A stretch of 64,000 nucleotides of DNA, taken from Planctomycetota bacterium (lineage in GTDB: Bacteria > Planctomycetota > SZUA-567 > H5-PLA8). The position numbers and the translations under genes are program-made. Location: assembly GCA_015075375.1 (NCBI GenBank), contig JABTUM010000001.1:3033201-3097200 (forward strand). The letters run 5' to 3'. Positions 26,484 to 36,242 of this stretch are shown here, piece after piece (the stretch's first letter is position 1; every line of letters starts with the position of its first letter). Under the pieces are notes generated by a model. That model searched no databases. It was not told the DNA's origin and was given only the letters and a program-made list of their open reading frames with translations.

Positions 26484-26969
26484 CTAAAGGTAGGTAGGGC
26501 GTGGCCGTGCCGGCAGCCGGTAGAAGCGGTCTTCGTCTTTCAGCTTTCCCGAAAAGAACGCCGGATCGGTCGTCGCCGCTGGCTCGAAGCCGAGCTTCTC
26601 CAGCACGCGGATGCTTGCCGGATTGCGTTCCGCGACCTTCGCCCAGATCTCGACGGCGGGCGTACGCAGTCGCGCTCGCCGAATGGCGTCCTGCGCCAAG
26701 CGCGTGGCCACACCGCGCTCGCGATGCCGCTTGCTGGTGGCGTAGCTCAACTCTGCGGTAGCGCCGTTGGCGTTAAAACGTACCTGCGCTTGGCCGACGA
26801 GCGCTCCATCGACTTCGGCGACGCTAGTCAGCGAGGTTGAGCGAAGAAAGAACTCCATAAACCTCGCCATGGTCTCACGCGTCGGAGGACTGACCATGTT
26901 CAAGTCGTCCGGGCCGATCAGTGCGAACAACAAATCGGTGTCTTCCGGCACAAGGTCGCGAATCAGCAC
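26484..26969 (-). CDS. GNAT-family N-acetyltransferase
   Basis: 161 residues. The fold order is typical: N-terminal strand-helix (LIRDLVPEDTDLLFALIGPD), the acetyl-CoA loop region (SKRHRERGVATRLAQDAIRR), which fits the R/Q-x-x-G-x-G/A motif loosely (RERGVA), and the C-terminal ERNPASIRVLEKLGFEPAA segment. It would transfer acetyl groups from acetyl-CoA to an unknown amine. No substrate can be inferred from context. The gene lies between regulator remnants and appears intact. Confidence 0.8.
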   Translation of the reverse strand: MLIRDLVPEDTDLLFALIGPDDLNMVSPPTRETMARFMEFFLRSTSLTSVAEVDGALVGQAQVRFNANGATAELSYATSKRHRERGVATRLAQDAIRRARLRTPAVEIWAKVAERNPASIRVLEKLGFEPAATTDPAFFSGKLKDEDRFYRLPARPRPTYL

Positions 26970-27031
26970 GGTGTGCCCTCTGCTTTCCGACAGGCGCGCG
27001 AAGCACTGAACCTACCGTTCGAGCGCGGCAC

Positions 27032-27685
27032 TCACGCTTCGACACACAGCGTTTGAAGCAGGATCCGCACCTGCTCGGGCGCGATGGGCTTTCCGGCCAT
27101 CAAGCGTTGGAAGCCCTGGATCCGCAGGCTGAGCGCCCGTGCAGTCTCCTGATCCGAAAGGTCGCGTTCGGCCACGAGGACGACCGGCGAGCCCCTTAAC
27201 GGCGCAGTTTGGCGCGCCTTCTGAGCCAGGACCCAGCCGCCGTCATCCGCGGCCAGCAGCAGCGCGTTGGGATGGAGCTGCGCGAGCTTGAGCAGGGCGT
27301 CGGTCAGGCTGATGGGCGCGATCAGGTCCACGTCCTGGCCAGCGAGGCATGCTAAGAGGCGCTGGCGCAGTTCGGGGTCACGGGCGTACACAAGCACGCG
27401 CTTGCGCGGAGCCTCGGTGCGATGGCGCACGGCGGCTTCGAGGTCGGCCGGCGCGATATGCCAGTACCCGTTCGAGCTTTTGACTGCCGGGAGCTTCCCG
27501 GACTTGATCCACTGTTTGATACCGGCCCCCGTGACACCCAGGAGCTTGGCGGCGTCGTTGGGCGAGAGCAGGGGCGCAGTTGGGCGGGCCTGGATCACGA
27601 CGCCCAGCCTATTGGCTTCGGCGCGGTTCATATCCAGGTGCTTCTTGGGGCCTTTGCGTTTGGGGGAGGGTTTGCTGGGCTTCAT
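27032..27685 (-). CDS. Helix-turn-helix protein with receiver-like C-terminal domain
   Basis: 217 residues. Residues 40-90 carry an excisionase/MerR-style helix-turn-helix (LLSPNDAAKLLGVTGAGIKQ, then GKLPAVKSSNGYWHIAPADL). Residues 95-215 look like a receiver-type alpha/beta fold (RVLVYARDPELRQRLLACLA; NALLLAADDGGWVLAQKARQ; PVVLVAERDLSDQETARALS) but the usual phospho-acceptor Asp is not in its canonical setting. It is therefore probably a degenerate, phosphorylation-independent regulator. A 5'-truncated relative lies at 15754-16080. Function unknown. Confidence 0.65.
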   Translation of the reverse strand: MKPSKPSPKRKGPKKHLDMNRAEANRLGVVIQARPTAPLLSPNDAAKLLGVTGAGIKQWIKSGKLPAVKSSNGYWHIAPADLEAAVRHRTEAPRKRVLVYARDPELRQRLLACLAGQDVDLIAPISLTDALLKLAQLHPNALLLAADDGGWVLAQKARQTAPLRGSPVVLVAERDLSDQETARALSLRIQGFQRLMAGKPIAPEQVRILLQTLCVEA

Positions 27686-27713
27686 GGGGTAACCATCCTG
27701 CGGCTTGGGAGCG

Positions 27714-28352
27714 CTACGCCGGCTCCAGGCACTTCGGTCCCTGATTCTTCACGCTGTTCACGTACGAACTGACGGCATCGGCGCGCAGCCATGCGGCTGG
27801 GCACGGCTGCATTAAATCCTGAAAGCCCGCCGCGCCTTCAAGCCACGTGTCGAGATCGTCCGGCGCGAGGATCACCGGCATGCGGTCGTGAATCGGTTCC
27901 ATCACTTTGTTCGGCCCGGTCGTGAGGATCAGGCAGGCGTCGCGTGGATTGCCGGCGTCGTCTTGCTCCGTGGTCCAAAGGCCCGCGAACGCGAGCGGCC
28001 GGTCGTCTTTGCGATGGATCCAGAAGGCTTGCTTGGCGTCCTTTTCCCGGCGCCATTCGTAGAACCCGGTCGCGGGAATGACGCAGCGGCGTTCGGCCAA
28101 CGCGCGCTTGAAGGTGTTCTTCTCGGCGGCCGACTCGCTGCGCGCGTTGACCAGCACGGTCTTGGACCATCCGGGCTTCCAGCCCCAGCGCAGCATGTCG
28201 AGCTTGCGCCGACCGTCACGCCGGACCACGGGAACGTCGAGCGTGGGAGCGATGTTGTAGCGCGCCGGAAGGTCGGGCAGCGCACTCAGGTCCAGCCCAA
28301 AGACTTCGGCGATCAGCTTCTTGGAGGTATTGAATCCGAAGCGGCCACACAC
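27714..28352 (-). CDS. yedK: SOS response-associated peptidase, YedK/HMCES family
   Basis: 212 residues. GTG start at 28352, chosen because it puts the catalytic Cys at residue 2 (V-CGRFGF) and has an AGGAG site about 9 bases upstream; the ATG at 28442 would extend the protein into umuD's promoter. Family features are intact: ARYNIAPT, WGWKPGW, NARSE and the catalytic set FYEW and HDRMPVIL. SRAP proteins form a covalent link with abasic sites in single-stranded DNA. It is divergent from umuD-umuC with about 74 bases between start codons, a typical arrangement for an SOS mutagenesis locus. Confidence 0.9.
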   Translation of the reverse strand: MCGRFGFNTSKKLIAEVFGLDLSALPDLPARYNIAPTLDVPVVRRDGRRKLDMLRWGWKPGWSKTVLVNARSESAAEKNTFKRALAERRCVIPATGFYEWRREKDAKQAFWIHRKDDRPLAFAGLWTTEQDDAGNPRDACLILTTGPNKVMEPIHDRMPVILAPDDLDTWLEGAAGFQDLMQPCPAAWLRADAVSSYVNSVKNQGPKCLEPA

Positions 28353-28426
28353 GGGCTTGACTCCTAACTTTTCCCTAGTATGCCCAGAGACCCTGAGACA
28401 GATGAAACAATAAGGAGCATACGCGC

Positions 28427-28837
28427 ATGGTCTTTGCCGCAAAGAGCCAAAGGCGGACTTGTCCGCTCGCGTTAAGCCGCGTGCCAGCTGGCTTCCCGTC
28501 GCCGGCAGACGACTACAAGGACCGCGACCTCGACCTGCATGAGCACCTGGTCCAGCATCCGGCCGCGACGTTCTTCATGCGCGCATCGGGAAATTCGATG
28601 ACCGGCGCCGGCATCCACGACGGCGATTTGCTGATCGTGGACCGTTCGATCCCGCCCCGCAGCGGCAGCGTGGTGATCGCGATTCTCGACGGGGAGCTGA
28701 CGGTGAAGCGCTTGAAGCATTGCGGCGACCGTCCGTACCTCACGCCCGAGAATCCCGAGCACGCTCCGATCTGGATCGACGAAGGCTCGACGTTCGAGGT
28801 CTGGGGCGTCGTGGTCTACGTGGTCCATAAGGTTTAG
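28427..28837 (+). CDS. umuD: UmuD-like LexA-family autoprotease
   Basis: 136 residues. The cleavage site Ala21-Gly22 sits in VPAGFPSPADDY, matching E. coli UmuD. The catalytic dyad is Ser57 in GNSM and Lys94 in ELTVKRL. After RecA-stimulated self-cleavage UmuD' would form the mutasome with UmuC, whose start lies 3 bases after the UmuD stop. The start codon ATG at 28427 follows an AGGAG-type site. No conventional LexA box was identified in the 74-base divergent region. Confidence 0.92.
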   Translation: MVFAAKSQRRTCPLALSRVPAGFPSPADDYKDRDLDLHEHLVQHPAATFFMRASGNSMTGAGIHDGDLLIVDRSIPPRSGSVVIAILDGELTVKRLKHCGDRPYLTPENPEHAPIWIDEGSTFEVWGVVVYVVHKV

Positions 28838-28840
28838 CGC

Positions 28841-30088
28841 ATGCCCGTCGCCTTAGTGGACTGCAACAACTTCTACGCGAGCTGCGAGCGCGTCTTTAAC
28901 CCGGCCCTGGAAGGCGTGCCGGTGGTGGTATTGTCGAACAACGACGGCTGCATCGTGGCGCGTTCCAACGAGGTGAAGGCGCTGGGCGTGAAGATGGGGA
29001 TCCCGTACTTCCAGGCCAAGGGCGTTCTGGACCGGGCCGGAGCCAAGGTCTTTTCTTCCAACTACGCGCTGTACGGGGATCTCTCGCGGCGCGTGATGCA
29101 GGTGCTGGGACGCTTCACGCCGGAGGTCGAGGTCTACTCGATCGACGAAGCCTTTTTGGAGTTGGCCGGTATCGGCGGCGACTTGACCGAGTACGGCTGG
29201 ACGATCCGGCAGACCGTGAAGCGTTGGACGGGCATCCCAGTCTCGGTCGGGATCGCGGCTACGAAGACGCTGGCGAAGATCGCGGCCGAGGTCGCGAAGA
29301 CGAGGAAGCTGTGGGTCTACGCGATGCCGGCGTACGGGCGCGAGGAGATTCTGGCCGGGATCCATGTCGAGGAGGTGTGGGGCATCGGCCCGGCCTGGGC
29401 GGAACGCTTGAAGGCGCATGGCGCCGACACGGCCCTGAAACTCGCGCGGACCGATCTGGCCTGGGTGCGGGCGAATATGGGCGTCGTGGGCGAGCGTACG
29501 GTGCGCGAGCTGCGTGGCGAGCCTTGTCTGGAGTTGGAAGACGCACCGCCCAAACGGAAAGAAATCTGCACCTCCCGTTCGTTCAGCGCACCGACCGACA
29601 GCAAGGCCGACGTACTCGAAGCGCTTGCGACGTACGCGGCACGCGCGGCCGTGAAGCTGCGCGCGCAAGGCTCGTGTGCCGGCGTGCTGATCGCTTTCCT
29701 TCACACCGACCAGTTCAAGACCGGGCCGCAGCACTATGGATCGCGCACCGCCCGCCTGGAGCCGCCGAGCAACGATACAAGCGTACTGACGCGCCAAGCC
29801 GCGCGGCTGCTCGACGCGATTTGGCGTCCCGGGCACCGCTACCGCAAGTGCGGGGTGATCCTGTCGGATCTGTGCGCCCAAGGCAGCGTGCAGCAAACGC
29901 TATTCAGCACGGACGATCCGCGTTCTCGGCGGTTGATGGCGGCGCTGGACGGGATCAACGCGGAGTGGGGACCGGGCGCGCTGCGCTACGCGGCGGAAGG
30001 CTTTGCCAAGGGCTGGCACATGAAATCGGAAACGCGCTCGTCGCGGTACACGACGCATTGGGCGGAGTTGCCGTGCGTACGTACTTAG
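28841..30088 (+). CDS. umuC: Y-family DNA polymerase V catalytic subunit UmuC
   Basis: 415 residues, close to E. coli UmuC (422). The start [17 protein letters not shown] carries the first metal-binding Asp; [10 protein letters not shown] carries the Asp-Glu pair of the second metal site. The helix-hairpin-helix segment [15 protein letters not shown] follows near residue 180, then the little-finger domain ([13 protein letters not shown]). Translesion synthesis with UmuD' is expected. It lies 3 bases downstream of umuD, presumably as one operon. Confidence 0.93.
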   Translation: MPVALVDCNNFYASCERVFNPALEGVPVVVLSNNDGCIVARSNEVKALGVKMGIPYFQAKGVLDRAGAKVFSSNYALYGDLSRRVMQVLGRFTPEVEVYSIDEAFLELAGIGGDLTEYGWTIRQTVKRWTGIPVSVGIAATKTLAKIAAEVAKTRKLWVYAMPAYGREEILAGIHVEEVWGIGPAWAERLKAHGADTALKLARTDLAWVRANMGVVGERTVRELRGEPCLELEDAPPKRKEICTSRSFSAPTDSKADVLEALATYAARAAVKLRAQGSCAGVLIAFLHTDQFKTGPQHYGSRTARLEPPSNDTSVLTRQAARLLDAIWRPGHRYRKCGVILSDLCAQGSVQQTLFSTDDPRSRRLMAALDGINAEWGPGALRYAAEGFAKGWHMKSETRSSRYTTHWAELPCVRT

Positions 30089-30147
30089 AAGGCCCCTTTA
30101 TGGTCGGGTAATTTCGATGCGGCGCTGCGGAAATAGCCATGCACCGC

Positions 30148-30549
30148 TTATGCGCTTCCGCCCGCCACCATGCCCTTCGGCCCCTCCAGCCACGCCTGCG
30201 CCTCGCCCAAGCTCCGAAAGACCCCCAGCTTCACCGGGCTTCGATGCAGGTACACTTCCAGCATGCGCAACTGCCCGAACGTCGCGGCGTCGGGAGCCGC
30301 CACGGCCCAGGCCAGTTCGAACTTGGCGCTATTTGCGTCCAGAGCTTCGGCGAGCATGCGTAAGTCGGTAGCAGTGGCTGTCAGGGATGCGGCCTGGTAA
30401 TCGGACAGGACTTTGATCGAGCCGGCATGGCGATGCTTGGTGAGGGCAGCTAAGAGTTCGTGGGCGGTAATCTCTCCTGTGCCTGATTCCAGGGTTATAC
30501 CAGGTGAGAAATCGCCGGCTCGCGTGATGGGCAAGGCTGATACCTCCAC
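30148..30549 (-). CDS. STAS/SpoIIAA-like hypothetical protein
   Basis: 133 residues. The alternation GEITAHELLAALTKHRHAGS, IKVLSDYQAASLTATATDL, then a strand-helix pattern (FELAWAVAAPDAATFGQLRM) resembles the SpoIIAA-like or STAS fold. No phosphorylatable Ser is obvious. No partner kinase is present. It stands alone, converging with umuC, which ends 60 bases away. Confidence 0.5.
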   Translation of the reverse strand: MEVSALPITRAGDFSPGITLESGTGEITAHELLAALTKHRHAGSIKVLSDYQAASLTATATDLRMLAEALDANSAKFELAWAVAAPDAATFGQLRMLEVYLHRSPVKLGVFRSLGEAQAWLEGPKGMVAGGSA

Positions 30550-30743
30550 AAGCTTGGTGTTCGAAACCCGAGGAGCAAGTTAATGAATGGTTTCCAGCCA
30601 AGGCAAGGGGTTGGAGCGAAGCTTGTTTATTCTGTTTCGTCAATTCGGGTGGTGTTTAATTGAAACAAGCCGAATCGCAGCCCATTGGATATTACGTTGT
30701 TCCGGTTTAGCATGCTGGGGCCAGTTCGGAGGCTTGCTAGTCC

Positions 30744-31034
30744 ATGCCTGATACAGAACTCGCCCCCCTGCTTCGGTTACTCATGCGCGCACACGATGCC
30801 CTGCATACGGCCGACCTAAATATGCTGAGGGAGCCCAGCGATGGGGCGTTGGCACAGCTTGAAAGCACCGCGCAGTTGGTTACGGAGTTCGAGGCGGTCA
30901 TTCTGGATGCGTGCCGGTGTCGAGGGATTGAACTACCGGTCCAGGTCGATTTAGGCGAAGGCGTGTTCGAAATTCAGGCCGATGGATGTGGCGGATTGGT
31001 CCCGCTTGAGGTTCAGCGCCGTCACCGTCGCTAA
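30744..31034 (+). CDS. Hypothetical protein (96 residues)
   Basis: 96 residues, acidic, mostly helical then beta-rich, with Cys at 60-62 (DACRCRG) and near the C-terminus. No recognised family. Start ATG at 30744. It lies upstream of the NtrC-type regulator by 249 bases, on the same strand. Coding status is supported only by length and start. Confidence 0.4.
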   Translation: MPDTELAPLLRLLMRAHDALHTADLNMLREPSDGALAQLESTAQLVTEFEAVILDACRCRGIELPVQVDLGEGVFEIQADGCGGLVPLEVQRRHRR

Positions 31035-31282
31035 GGAAGGATCGGTCTGCCTTCCTGTCGTCCAAGCCAGGAAGCCGGTGCTTGTGTCGCCGCATCCATA
31101 GCCGCAAACCTGGATGAAACTAGGCCCGCCTTGGGCAAGCCAGTTGCTTAAAACTCAATTCGAAGGCTGTTGTCGCGAAGGGGCATGCGGAGGTGCCCTA
31201 ATTTGGTGCGGTGCATAAGTGCATTCGTATTGTGCTGTGCAACGCGGACCTATAGCCTCTAGCCGGGTCAGGGGGCGCAGAC

Positions 31283-32647
31283 ATGCCAGAAACGCGGCTG
31301 AAGATTCTGATCGCCGACGATGACGACTATACGCGGGAGGACCTGGGTGAGGCTCTAAAGGCCGGTCCTTACCGGCTCTATTACGCCCGAACCGCGCGCG
31401 AGGCTATAGAGCAGACCCGGTCCGAGAGTCCGGACCTGGTGATTCTGGATTTGGTCTTTCCCGATTGCCATGACCTTGCGCTGCTCCGGCAGATCAAGGC
31501 GCTTCCTAACGCGCCTGAAGTGGTCATGGTCAGCGGGAACACCGAAGACTACGCGTTGATCGTGGAAGCCATCAAGCTTGGGGCATTCGATTACGTCAAG
31601 AAGCCCTACGCCCTCGTGGAGTTGCTCAATCGGGTCGAAAAGGCGCTGCACCTGCGGAGCCTGAAGGTCGATCAAGCGCGGATGATGAGCGAAATTCGCC
31701 AGCACTTCGGTCTGGATGCGCTTCTGGGCAAGAGCGCGGCCATGAAACAGATACGGGATACGCTTCAGCGGCTGGCCGATTTCGAAGGATGCGTGCTGAT
31801 TAGAGGAGATAGCGGAACGGGTAAGGAACTCGCCGCCCGCACGCTGCATTACGCCAGCAAGCGCGCAAAAAAACCCTTTGTCGTCGTCAACTGCGCGGCG
31901 ATTCCCGAGGCGTTGACCGAGTCGATCCTATTTGGGCATAAGCGCGGCGCGTTCACGGGGGCGGTTGACTCGGCGCAGGGGAAGTTCGAGTTGGCGGCTG
32001 ACGGGACGGTATTCCTGGACGAGATCGGGGATATGCCTCTGCGTCAGCAGGCCGCTTTATTGCGCGTGCTGGAGTACCGGCACTTCACGCCGGTGGGCGA
32101 TAGCCGGGAGAAGGAATGCTTGGCTCGATTCGTATTTGCCACCAACAGGGATCTCAAGCAGGCCGTGAAGGAAGGCGCCTTCCGGGAAGACTTGTACCAT
32201 CGCATCAACGTCGCGAACCTCCTTTTGCCGTCCTTAAGCACGCGCTTGGAGGACATTCCCGACCTCTTGGAGCATTACTCGACGCGCTTGTGCGCGGAGA
32301 TGGGGCGTGCGCCTGTCCTGATCAGCAAGACCGTCCAGGAAGTCCTGATGCGGTACGACTGGCCCGGGAATGTCCGGGAACTTCGGAACGTGCTGGAAGC
32401 GGCGATTATGCTGATGGAGAAGCGCGACCAGGAACTGATGCCTGAACATCTTCCCGCGGATATCCTGATCGTACGGGAAAGTGACGAGCCTAAGTATTCA
32501 CAGAGAGAGCACTCAGAACGCGACCTGATCGTAAAGGTCCTCGGAAAGCACCGTGGCAATCAGACCAAAGCCGCGGAGGACTTGGGGTTTCACCGCAATA
32601 CGTTGGGCCGCAAGATTCGGTATTACGGGATTACCATTGGAGAATAG
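31283..32647 (+). CDS. NtrC-type sigma-54-dependent response regulator
   Basis: 454 residues. Receiver domain 1-125 with Asp12-Asp13 acid pocket, phospho-acceptor Asp56 (VILDLVF) and K-P (VKKPYA). AAA+ domain about 140-380 with Walker A GDSGTGKE, the sigma-54 contact motif GAFTGA and the sensor/arginine-finger segments. The C-terminal Fis-type helix-turn-helix is [20 protein letters not shown]. It activates sigma-54 promoters after phosphorylation. A large membrane histidine kinase gene converges with it at 32860, with its 3' end close to the regulator's, and is the obvious partner candidate. The target is not known; words resembling a repeated site upstream of this gene also occur before the 40378 gene. 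Confidence 0.92.
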   Translation: MPETRLKILIADDDDYTREDLGEALKAGPYRLYYARTAREAIEQTRSESPDLVILDLVFPDCHDLALLRQIKALPNAPEVVMVSGNTEDYALIVEAIKLGAFDYVKKPYALVELLNRVEKALHLRSLKVDQARMMSEIRQHFGLDALLGKSAAMKQIRDTLQRLADFEGCVLIRGDSGTGKELAARTLHYASKRAKKPFVVVNCAAIPEALTESILFGHKRGAFTGAVDSAQGKFELAADGTVFLDEIGDMPLRQQAALLRVLEYRHFTPVGDSREKECLARFVFATNRDLKQAVKEGAFREDLYHRINVANLLLPSLSTRLEDIPDLLEHYSTRLCAEMGRAPVLISKTVQEVLMRYDWPGNVRELRNVLEAAIMLMEKRDQELMPEHLPADILIVRESDEPKYSQREHSERDLIVKVLGKHRGNQTKAAEDLGFHRNTLGRKIRYYGITIGE

Positions 32648-32662
32648 CGGGAGTTATTGCGT

Positions 32663-32932
32663 ATGATTCAGGATCTTCGGTTGGCTCTGGATATGCATTC
32701 GCGTTGCGGCGCCATGGAATTCGTGGTGGCCGAGCGCGTGTTTGAGCAGGTATTGAAGTTCCCCAATAGGGGTAGCGTGTGGGTTCAGCTCAACACTTTG
32801 CAGGAGGGCTTCCGGTATCGCTACCTTAGCCGGATTCAATGGCGGGGCCTGCTTTTCATTCACCCTTCCCAGCGGCCGGTGTCTCTCGATTCGGGAATGG
32901 GCGTGTACTCGCTGTCGGAGACTGGCAGGTAG
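32663..32932 (+). CDS. Hypothetical small protein overlapping a histidine kinase 3' end
   Basis: About 89 residues from ATG 32663, preceded by a GGGAG site 8 bases upstream. It reads MIQDLRLALDMHSRCGAMEF and ends in a basic, Ser-rich tail that overlaps the last 73 bases of the opposite-strand histidine kinase. The N-terminal 60 residues look like a real protein of mixed helix and strand, the tail less so. Perhaps a small gene extended by chance. No family recognised. Confidence 0.35.
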   Translation: MIQDLRLALDMHSRCGAMEFVVAERVFEQVLKFPNRGSVWVQLNTLQEGFRYRYLSRIQWRGLLFIHPSQRPVSLDSGMGVYSLSETGR

Positions 32933-35466
32933 ACCCTGACGGTAGTTCCCTTCTCAAGCTCGCTCTCGACTTCGAGCTTTCCCTTGTGAAGCTCGACGAG
33001 TTTTTTGCACAGGCACAGGCCCAATCCGGTGCCGTTCCGCCCTTTCGTTGAGAAGAAGGGCTGGAAGAGGCTGCGCATGTTCTCGGGCCGGATGCCCGTG
33101 CCCGAGTCCGAAATGGCGACCACGACGTAAGCATTCGCCTTGGAGATGGTGGCTCGAACCTGTCTGTCGGTACATCCCGTTACCGCTTCCAGGGCATTTC
33201 GAAGAAGATTGTAGAATACCCGTCCCAGCCAATCTCGGTCGGCCAGGCAGAAGTCTCCATCCGGCACGGAAGGTTCAAGCTCAACTTGCGCGTCAGCGTC
33301 TTCGGCCAGCCGCGTAAGGTCTCTTGCCGTGGCCGACAGAATTTTGTGCGCCGAAACCGGGCGGCGTCGAAGTTCGATGGGCCGGGTGTAGTTGCGCAGG
33401 TTCTCAAGCATCAGATCGAGCAAGGCGATGCGTTCGGGGATGACCTTCATGGAGCGCTGGAAAATGGGATGTGGCAGGTCCAACTCCTGGAGCCGTGAGA
33501 GCGAAGTCCGAATGGGCTGAATCATGCCCCTGATTTCATGGTTGATGCCCGAAACGAGTTCCCCGACGCGCGCCAGGGCCTCCTTGCGCTTTAGATCGTC
33601 TTCCATGCGCTTGAAGGCGGACAGGTCATGAATAAGGAACAGGAATAGCGGAGGAGCGCCTTCATCCTGGAGGACGCGTTTACTCACCATCAGGAAGCGC
33701 TCTTGAGGCAAGACCTGATTGATCGGGAGGTTATCCAGCCGCTCGGGCGATTTCATCCACTGAGCTATCGTATCGATTAATTCCGGGTCGTGACTTCTCC
33801 ATTCCGCCAAATGAGTGCCCGGGAGCAAACCGCCTTGGGGTGGGCGGACCAGGAGCTTCTCGAAGGACTCGTTGGACAGCTCGACCCGGCCGTCATGCCG
33901 TACCAGGAGTACGCCGGCTGACATGCCCTGCAAGGTATCCCTTAGCAGCCGGTGCATTTGCCGGATCTGGTGATAGGAACGCGCGTTGTAAAGGGCAACA
34001 GACGAGCTTGCGGCTACGGTCTCTGCGAACTGCAAGTCATCGGCCAGGTAGGGCTCGTCGGATCGCTTGGCCCCCAACACCGCGTAGCCCTGGATGGTGC
34101 CATGGCCCTTAATGGGAATGACCAAGCGCTCCGGTCCCTCGTCCATGACAAACCCAGGCACCGCGTCTGGCACTTCGCAAGGCAAGCGATTCGTCGTCTG
34201 TACTTGTTCTGGTGTATGCTCTCGCAACCAAGCCAACCAGGCTTGTGAAAGTAGATCATTCGATTCCTTTGAACTCTGTTTGAGTCCTTCTTCATAGGTG
34301 CCAATCGGCACCAAGTCGCCGCGCACATCATCTTTCATGTACAGGCAGACCCGCGAAGGACTTATTGCCTGGTACAGGATACGGCCCAGCAGCAGCATGA
34401 CCCGGTCTAACTCGAGGGTAGCGGAAACAGCCTTGGAGTAATCGGCCAGTAACGCCTCGCGATCCTTGCGCGCCCGGTGGAAGAATTTGTCGATCATTGA
34501 GTGGATCACGGCGAAAAGGGGGGCGTAAACGATACCCGCAACTACCGCGACTCCGCCCAAGCCGGCTTGCCAGCCCCAGGCTTCAGCCCACTGTAAGGAC
34601 AGGAATACGGCGGTTCCAAAGGACACCCCAAGGCCTGTCGTAGCCATCACGTAAAGCAGGCCGCGGCGGATTATCAGTGTAATGTCGTACAGCCGATGCC
34701 TAAACACGGCGTAGGCTAGGATCAGGGCGTGCAGAATGATGAAGATCCCGCCTCCGGTCGGAATGACCACGCCCATGCTCATCAGGAAATGGCTCCAGCA
34801 GGAAAGCCAGAGCGGGAAAGCGCCGGCGAGGTAATAGGCCAGCTGTACACGCCTTTTGCGATCGGGGTGTCGGATGGCGCCAGCCAAAGGGATGGCGAGG
34901 CCCAAGGTGACGTATAGGGTGATGTAGCCGAAGAAATACGGGTAATGGGCCGACATGGTAGGCACCCATTTCCCGTTCTTCCAATGGAAGTCTCCAAAGA
35001 AAAGGCCCAGCACCTGGCTAAGATGGAACCCTACGCCGATCAGCCAGCCCAGCGCATCCAGCCAGAACCAGACTCTTGACCTAGCTTCTGAAAAGTGCAG
35101 GGTGAAGTGGTAGATGGCCACGCCCATGTAGACGCCGCCAAACCCCAGGAACTGAGTAGACCACACGACATGGTGTTTGGCTTCTTCAGGGTGGCTTCCG
35201 GGGACAGTGACATGGACCACCCAGATCACGAATTGATAGAAGAAGAACACCAGTAAGTAGAGTGTGTAAGACTTAAAGAGCGGAGAAGTGCGCCACTGGC
35301 GAAAGGAGATGAACAACAGGGCGCAGGTGATATAGAGTCCGACCAGCCAGGACGTTGAGATCGGATTTGCGACGAAACTCAGCGCGACGGTACCCAACGC
35401 AAAGGTCAGGCACATCGCCATGGCCGAGTATTGCAGGGAGGACGGGACACCTTGTCGGTCGTCCAT
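32860..35466 (-). CDS. Seven-helix membrane histidine kinase with GAF and PAS domains
   Basis: 868 residues. About nine N-terminal membrane helices (to residue 300) contain the 7TM-type sensor region (SYTLYLLVFFFYQFVIWVVH). A GAF-like domain follows at about 330-490, a PAS-like domain at 500-620 (GVLLVRHDGRVELSNESFEK) and the kinase core: the His is near residue 643 (GINHEIRGMIQPIRTSLSRL), N box NLLRNALEAV and the G1/G2 boxes (DSGTGIRP; GTGLGLCLCKKLVELH). It would phosphorylate the convergent NtrC-type regulator at 31283; that pairing is inference. It follows the IorB gene by 75 bases on the same strand and may read through with that operon. Confidence 0.88.
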   Translation of the reverse strand: MDDRQGVPSSLQYSAMAMCLTFALGTVALSFVANPISTSWLVGLYITCALLFISFRQWRTSPLFKSYTLYLLVFFFYQFVIWVVHVTVPGSHPEEAKHHVVWSTQFLGFGGVYMGVAIYHFTLHFSEARSRVWFWLDALGWLIGVGFHLSQVLGLFFGDFHWKNGKWVPTMSAHYPYFFGYITLYVTLGLAIPLAGAIRHPDRKRRVQLAYYLAGAFPLWLSCWSHFLMSMGVVIPTGGGIFIILHALILAYAVFRHRLYDITLIIRRGLLYVMATTGLGVSFGTAVFLSLQWAEAWGWQAGLGGVAVVAGIVYAPLFAVIHSMIDKFFHRARKDREALLADYSKAVSATLELDRVMLLLGRILYQAISPSRVCLYMKDDVRGDLVPIGTYEEGLKQSSKESNDLLSQAWLAWLREHTPEQVQTTNRLPCEVPDAVPGFVMDEGPERLVIPIKGHGTIQGYAVLGAKRSDEPYLADDLQFAETVAASSSVALYNARSYHQIRQMHRLLRDTLQGMSAGVLLVRHDGRVELSNESFEKLLVRPPQGGLLPGTHLAEWRSHDPELIDTIAQWMKSPERLDNLPINQVLPQERFLMVSKRVLQDEGAPPLFLFLIHDLSAFKRMEDDLKRKEALARVGELVSGINHEIRGMIQPIRTSLSRLQELDLPHPIFQRSMKVIPERIALLDLMLENLRNYTRPIELRRRPVSAHKILSATARDLTRLAEDADAQVELEPSVPDGDFCLADRDWLGRVFYNLLRNALEAVTGCTDRQVRATISKANAYVVVAISDSGTGIRPENMRSLFQPFFSTKGRNGTGLGLCLCKKLVELHKGKLEVESELEKGTTVRVYLPVSDSEYTPIPESRDTGRWEG

Positions 35467-35540
35467 GGCATTTCAAGATACCTGTGATTAAGCAATCCAC
35501 AACATCATATAAGCGCCGAATGGGATGGGGGTAGGGGGGG

Positions 35541-36230
35541 TTAGGCCCCTCTTACCCAAGGCGTATGCTCGTGGACAGGGAAAGGCGTAATGGAGGCACG
35601 CCGCTCATGGGACGTGCGCCGGCCCAGCTTGAGGGCCTGTATGTTCAGGGCCACCAGCGTCGAGCTTAATAGGTCCCCCATGGCGCCGTGAAGGCTTTCG
35701 GCCGGCAAACGTAGATGGTGGCTCGCGGCTCCCAGCATGATGAAGTTGAATACGCGGTGGTTCCCCAGGCGCTGCGCGAGCGAACCCGCATCCAGCAGGC
35801 ACACTTGAGATATCCGGTTCAGGTGCGCCAAGGTCTGTTCCCGAAGCTTCGTGCTCTCGTATTCCGGATCGGATGTATCCTGCCAGGTCCGCCATAAGTG
35901 GTGGGGCGGGAGTATCCCGTCGTGCGATACCACACGGCCATTGGGCTTCAGGGCGGGGAGCGCACGCGCGGATTCGAGCGCGTCCAGTCCGAGGACCAAG
36001 TCGGCCTCGCCGACGCCAATGATTGCGGTGATGGGCTTCCGGGAGTAGCGCACGCACGCCTGTACCGCGCCACCGCGTTGGCTCAGGCCTCTGAACTCCG
36101 AGCGGCAGACGTAGGGAAAATGCCGCGCAGCCGCGGATGCGATCACCTTGGCCAGGAGCATGATGCCTTGTCCTCCCAATCCGGCCAAGAGGACCGAAAA
36201 GCCAGGCATGGGACCGTTTCGCAGGTTCAT
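35541..36230 (-). CDS. iorB: Indolepyruvate:ferredoxin oxidoreductase beta-like subunit
   Basis: 229 residues. The pattern GLGGQGIMLLAKVIASAAAR and RSEFRGLSQRGGAVQACVRY is the diagnostic N-terminal of the IorB/2-oxoacid oxidoreductase gamma family, followed by helical segments (EADLVLGLDALESARALPAL). IorB with IorA oxidises aryl-pyruvates to aryl-acetyl-CoA. The start follows the IorA stop by 12 bases, with an AAGGA site. The neighbouring IorA lacks its ferredoxin-like C-terminus (see that entry). Confidence 0.82.
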   Translation of the reverse strand: MNLRNGPMPGFSVLLAGLGGQGIMLLAKVIASAAARHFPYVCRSEFRGLSQRGGAVQACVRYSRKPITAIIGVGEADLVLGLDALESARALPALKPNGRVVSHDGILPPHHLWRTWQDTSDPEYESTKLREQTLAHLNRISQVCLLDAGSLAQRLGNHRVFNFIMLGAASHHLRLPAESLHGAMGDLLSSTLVALNIQALKLGRRTSHERRASITPFPVHEHTPWVRGA

Positions 36231-36242
36231 GCGCGTTGATCC

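Noticed and set aside
35467..35540. Terminator between IorB and the histidine kinase
   Set aside because: A G-run is present but no stable hairpin with a T-run was found.
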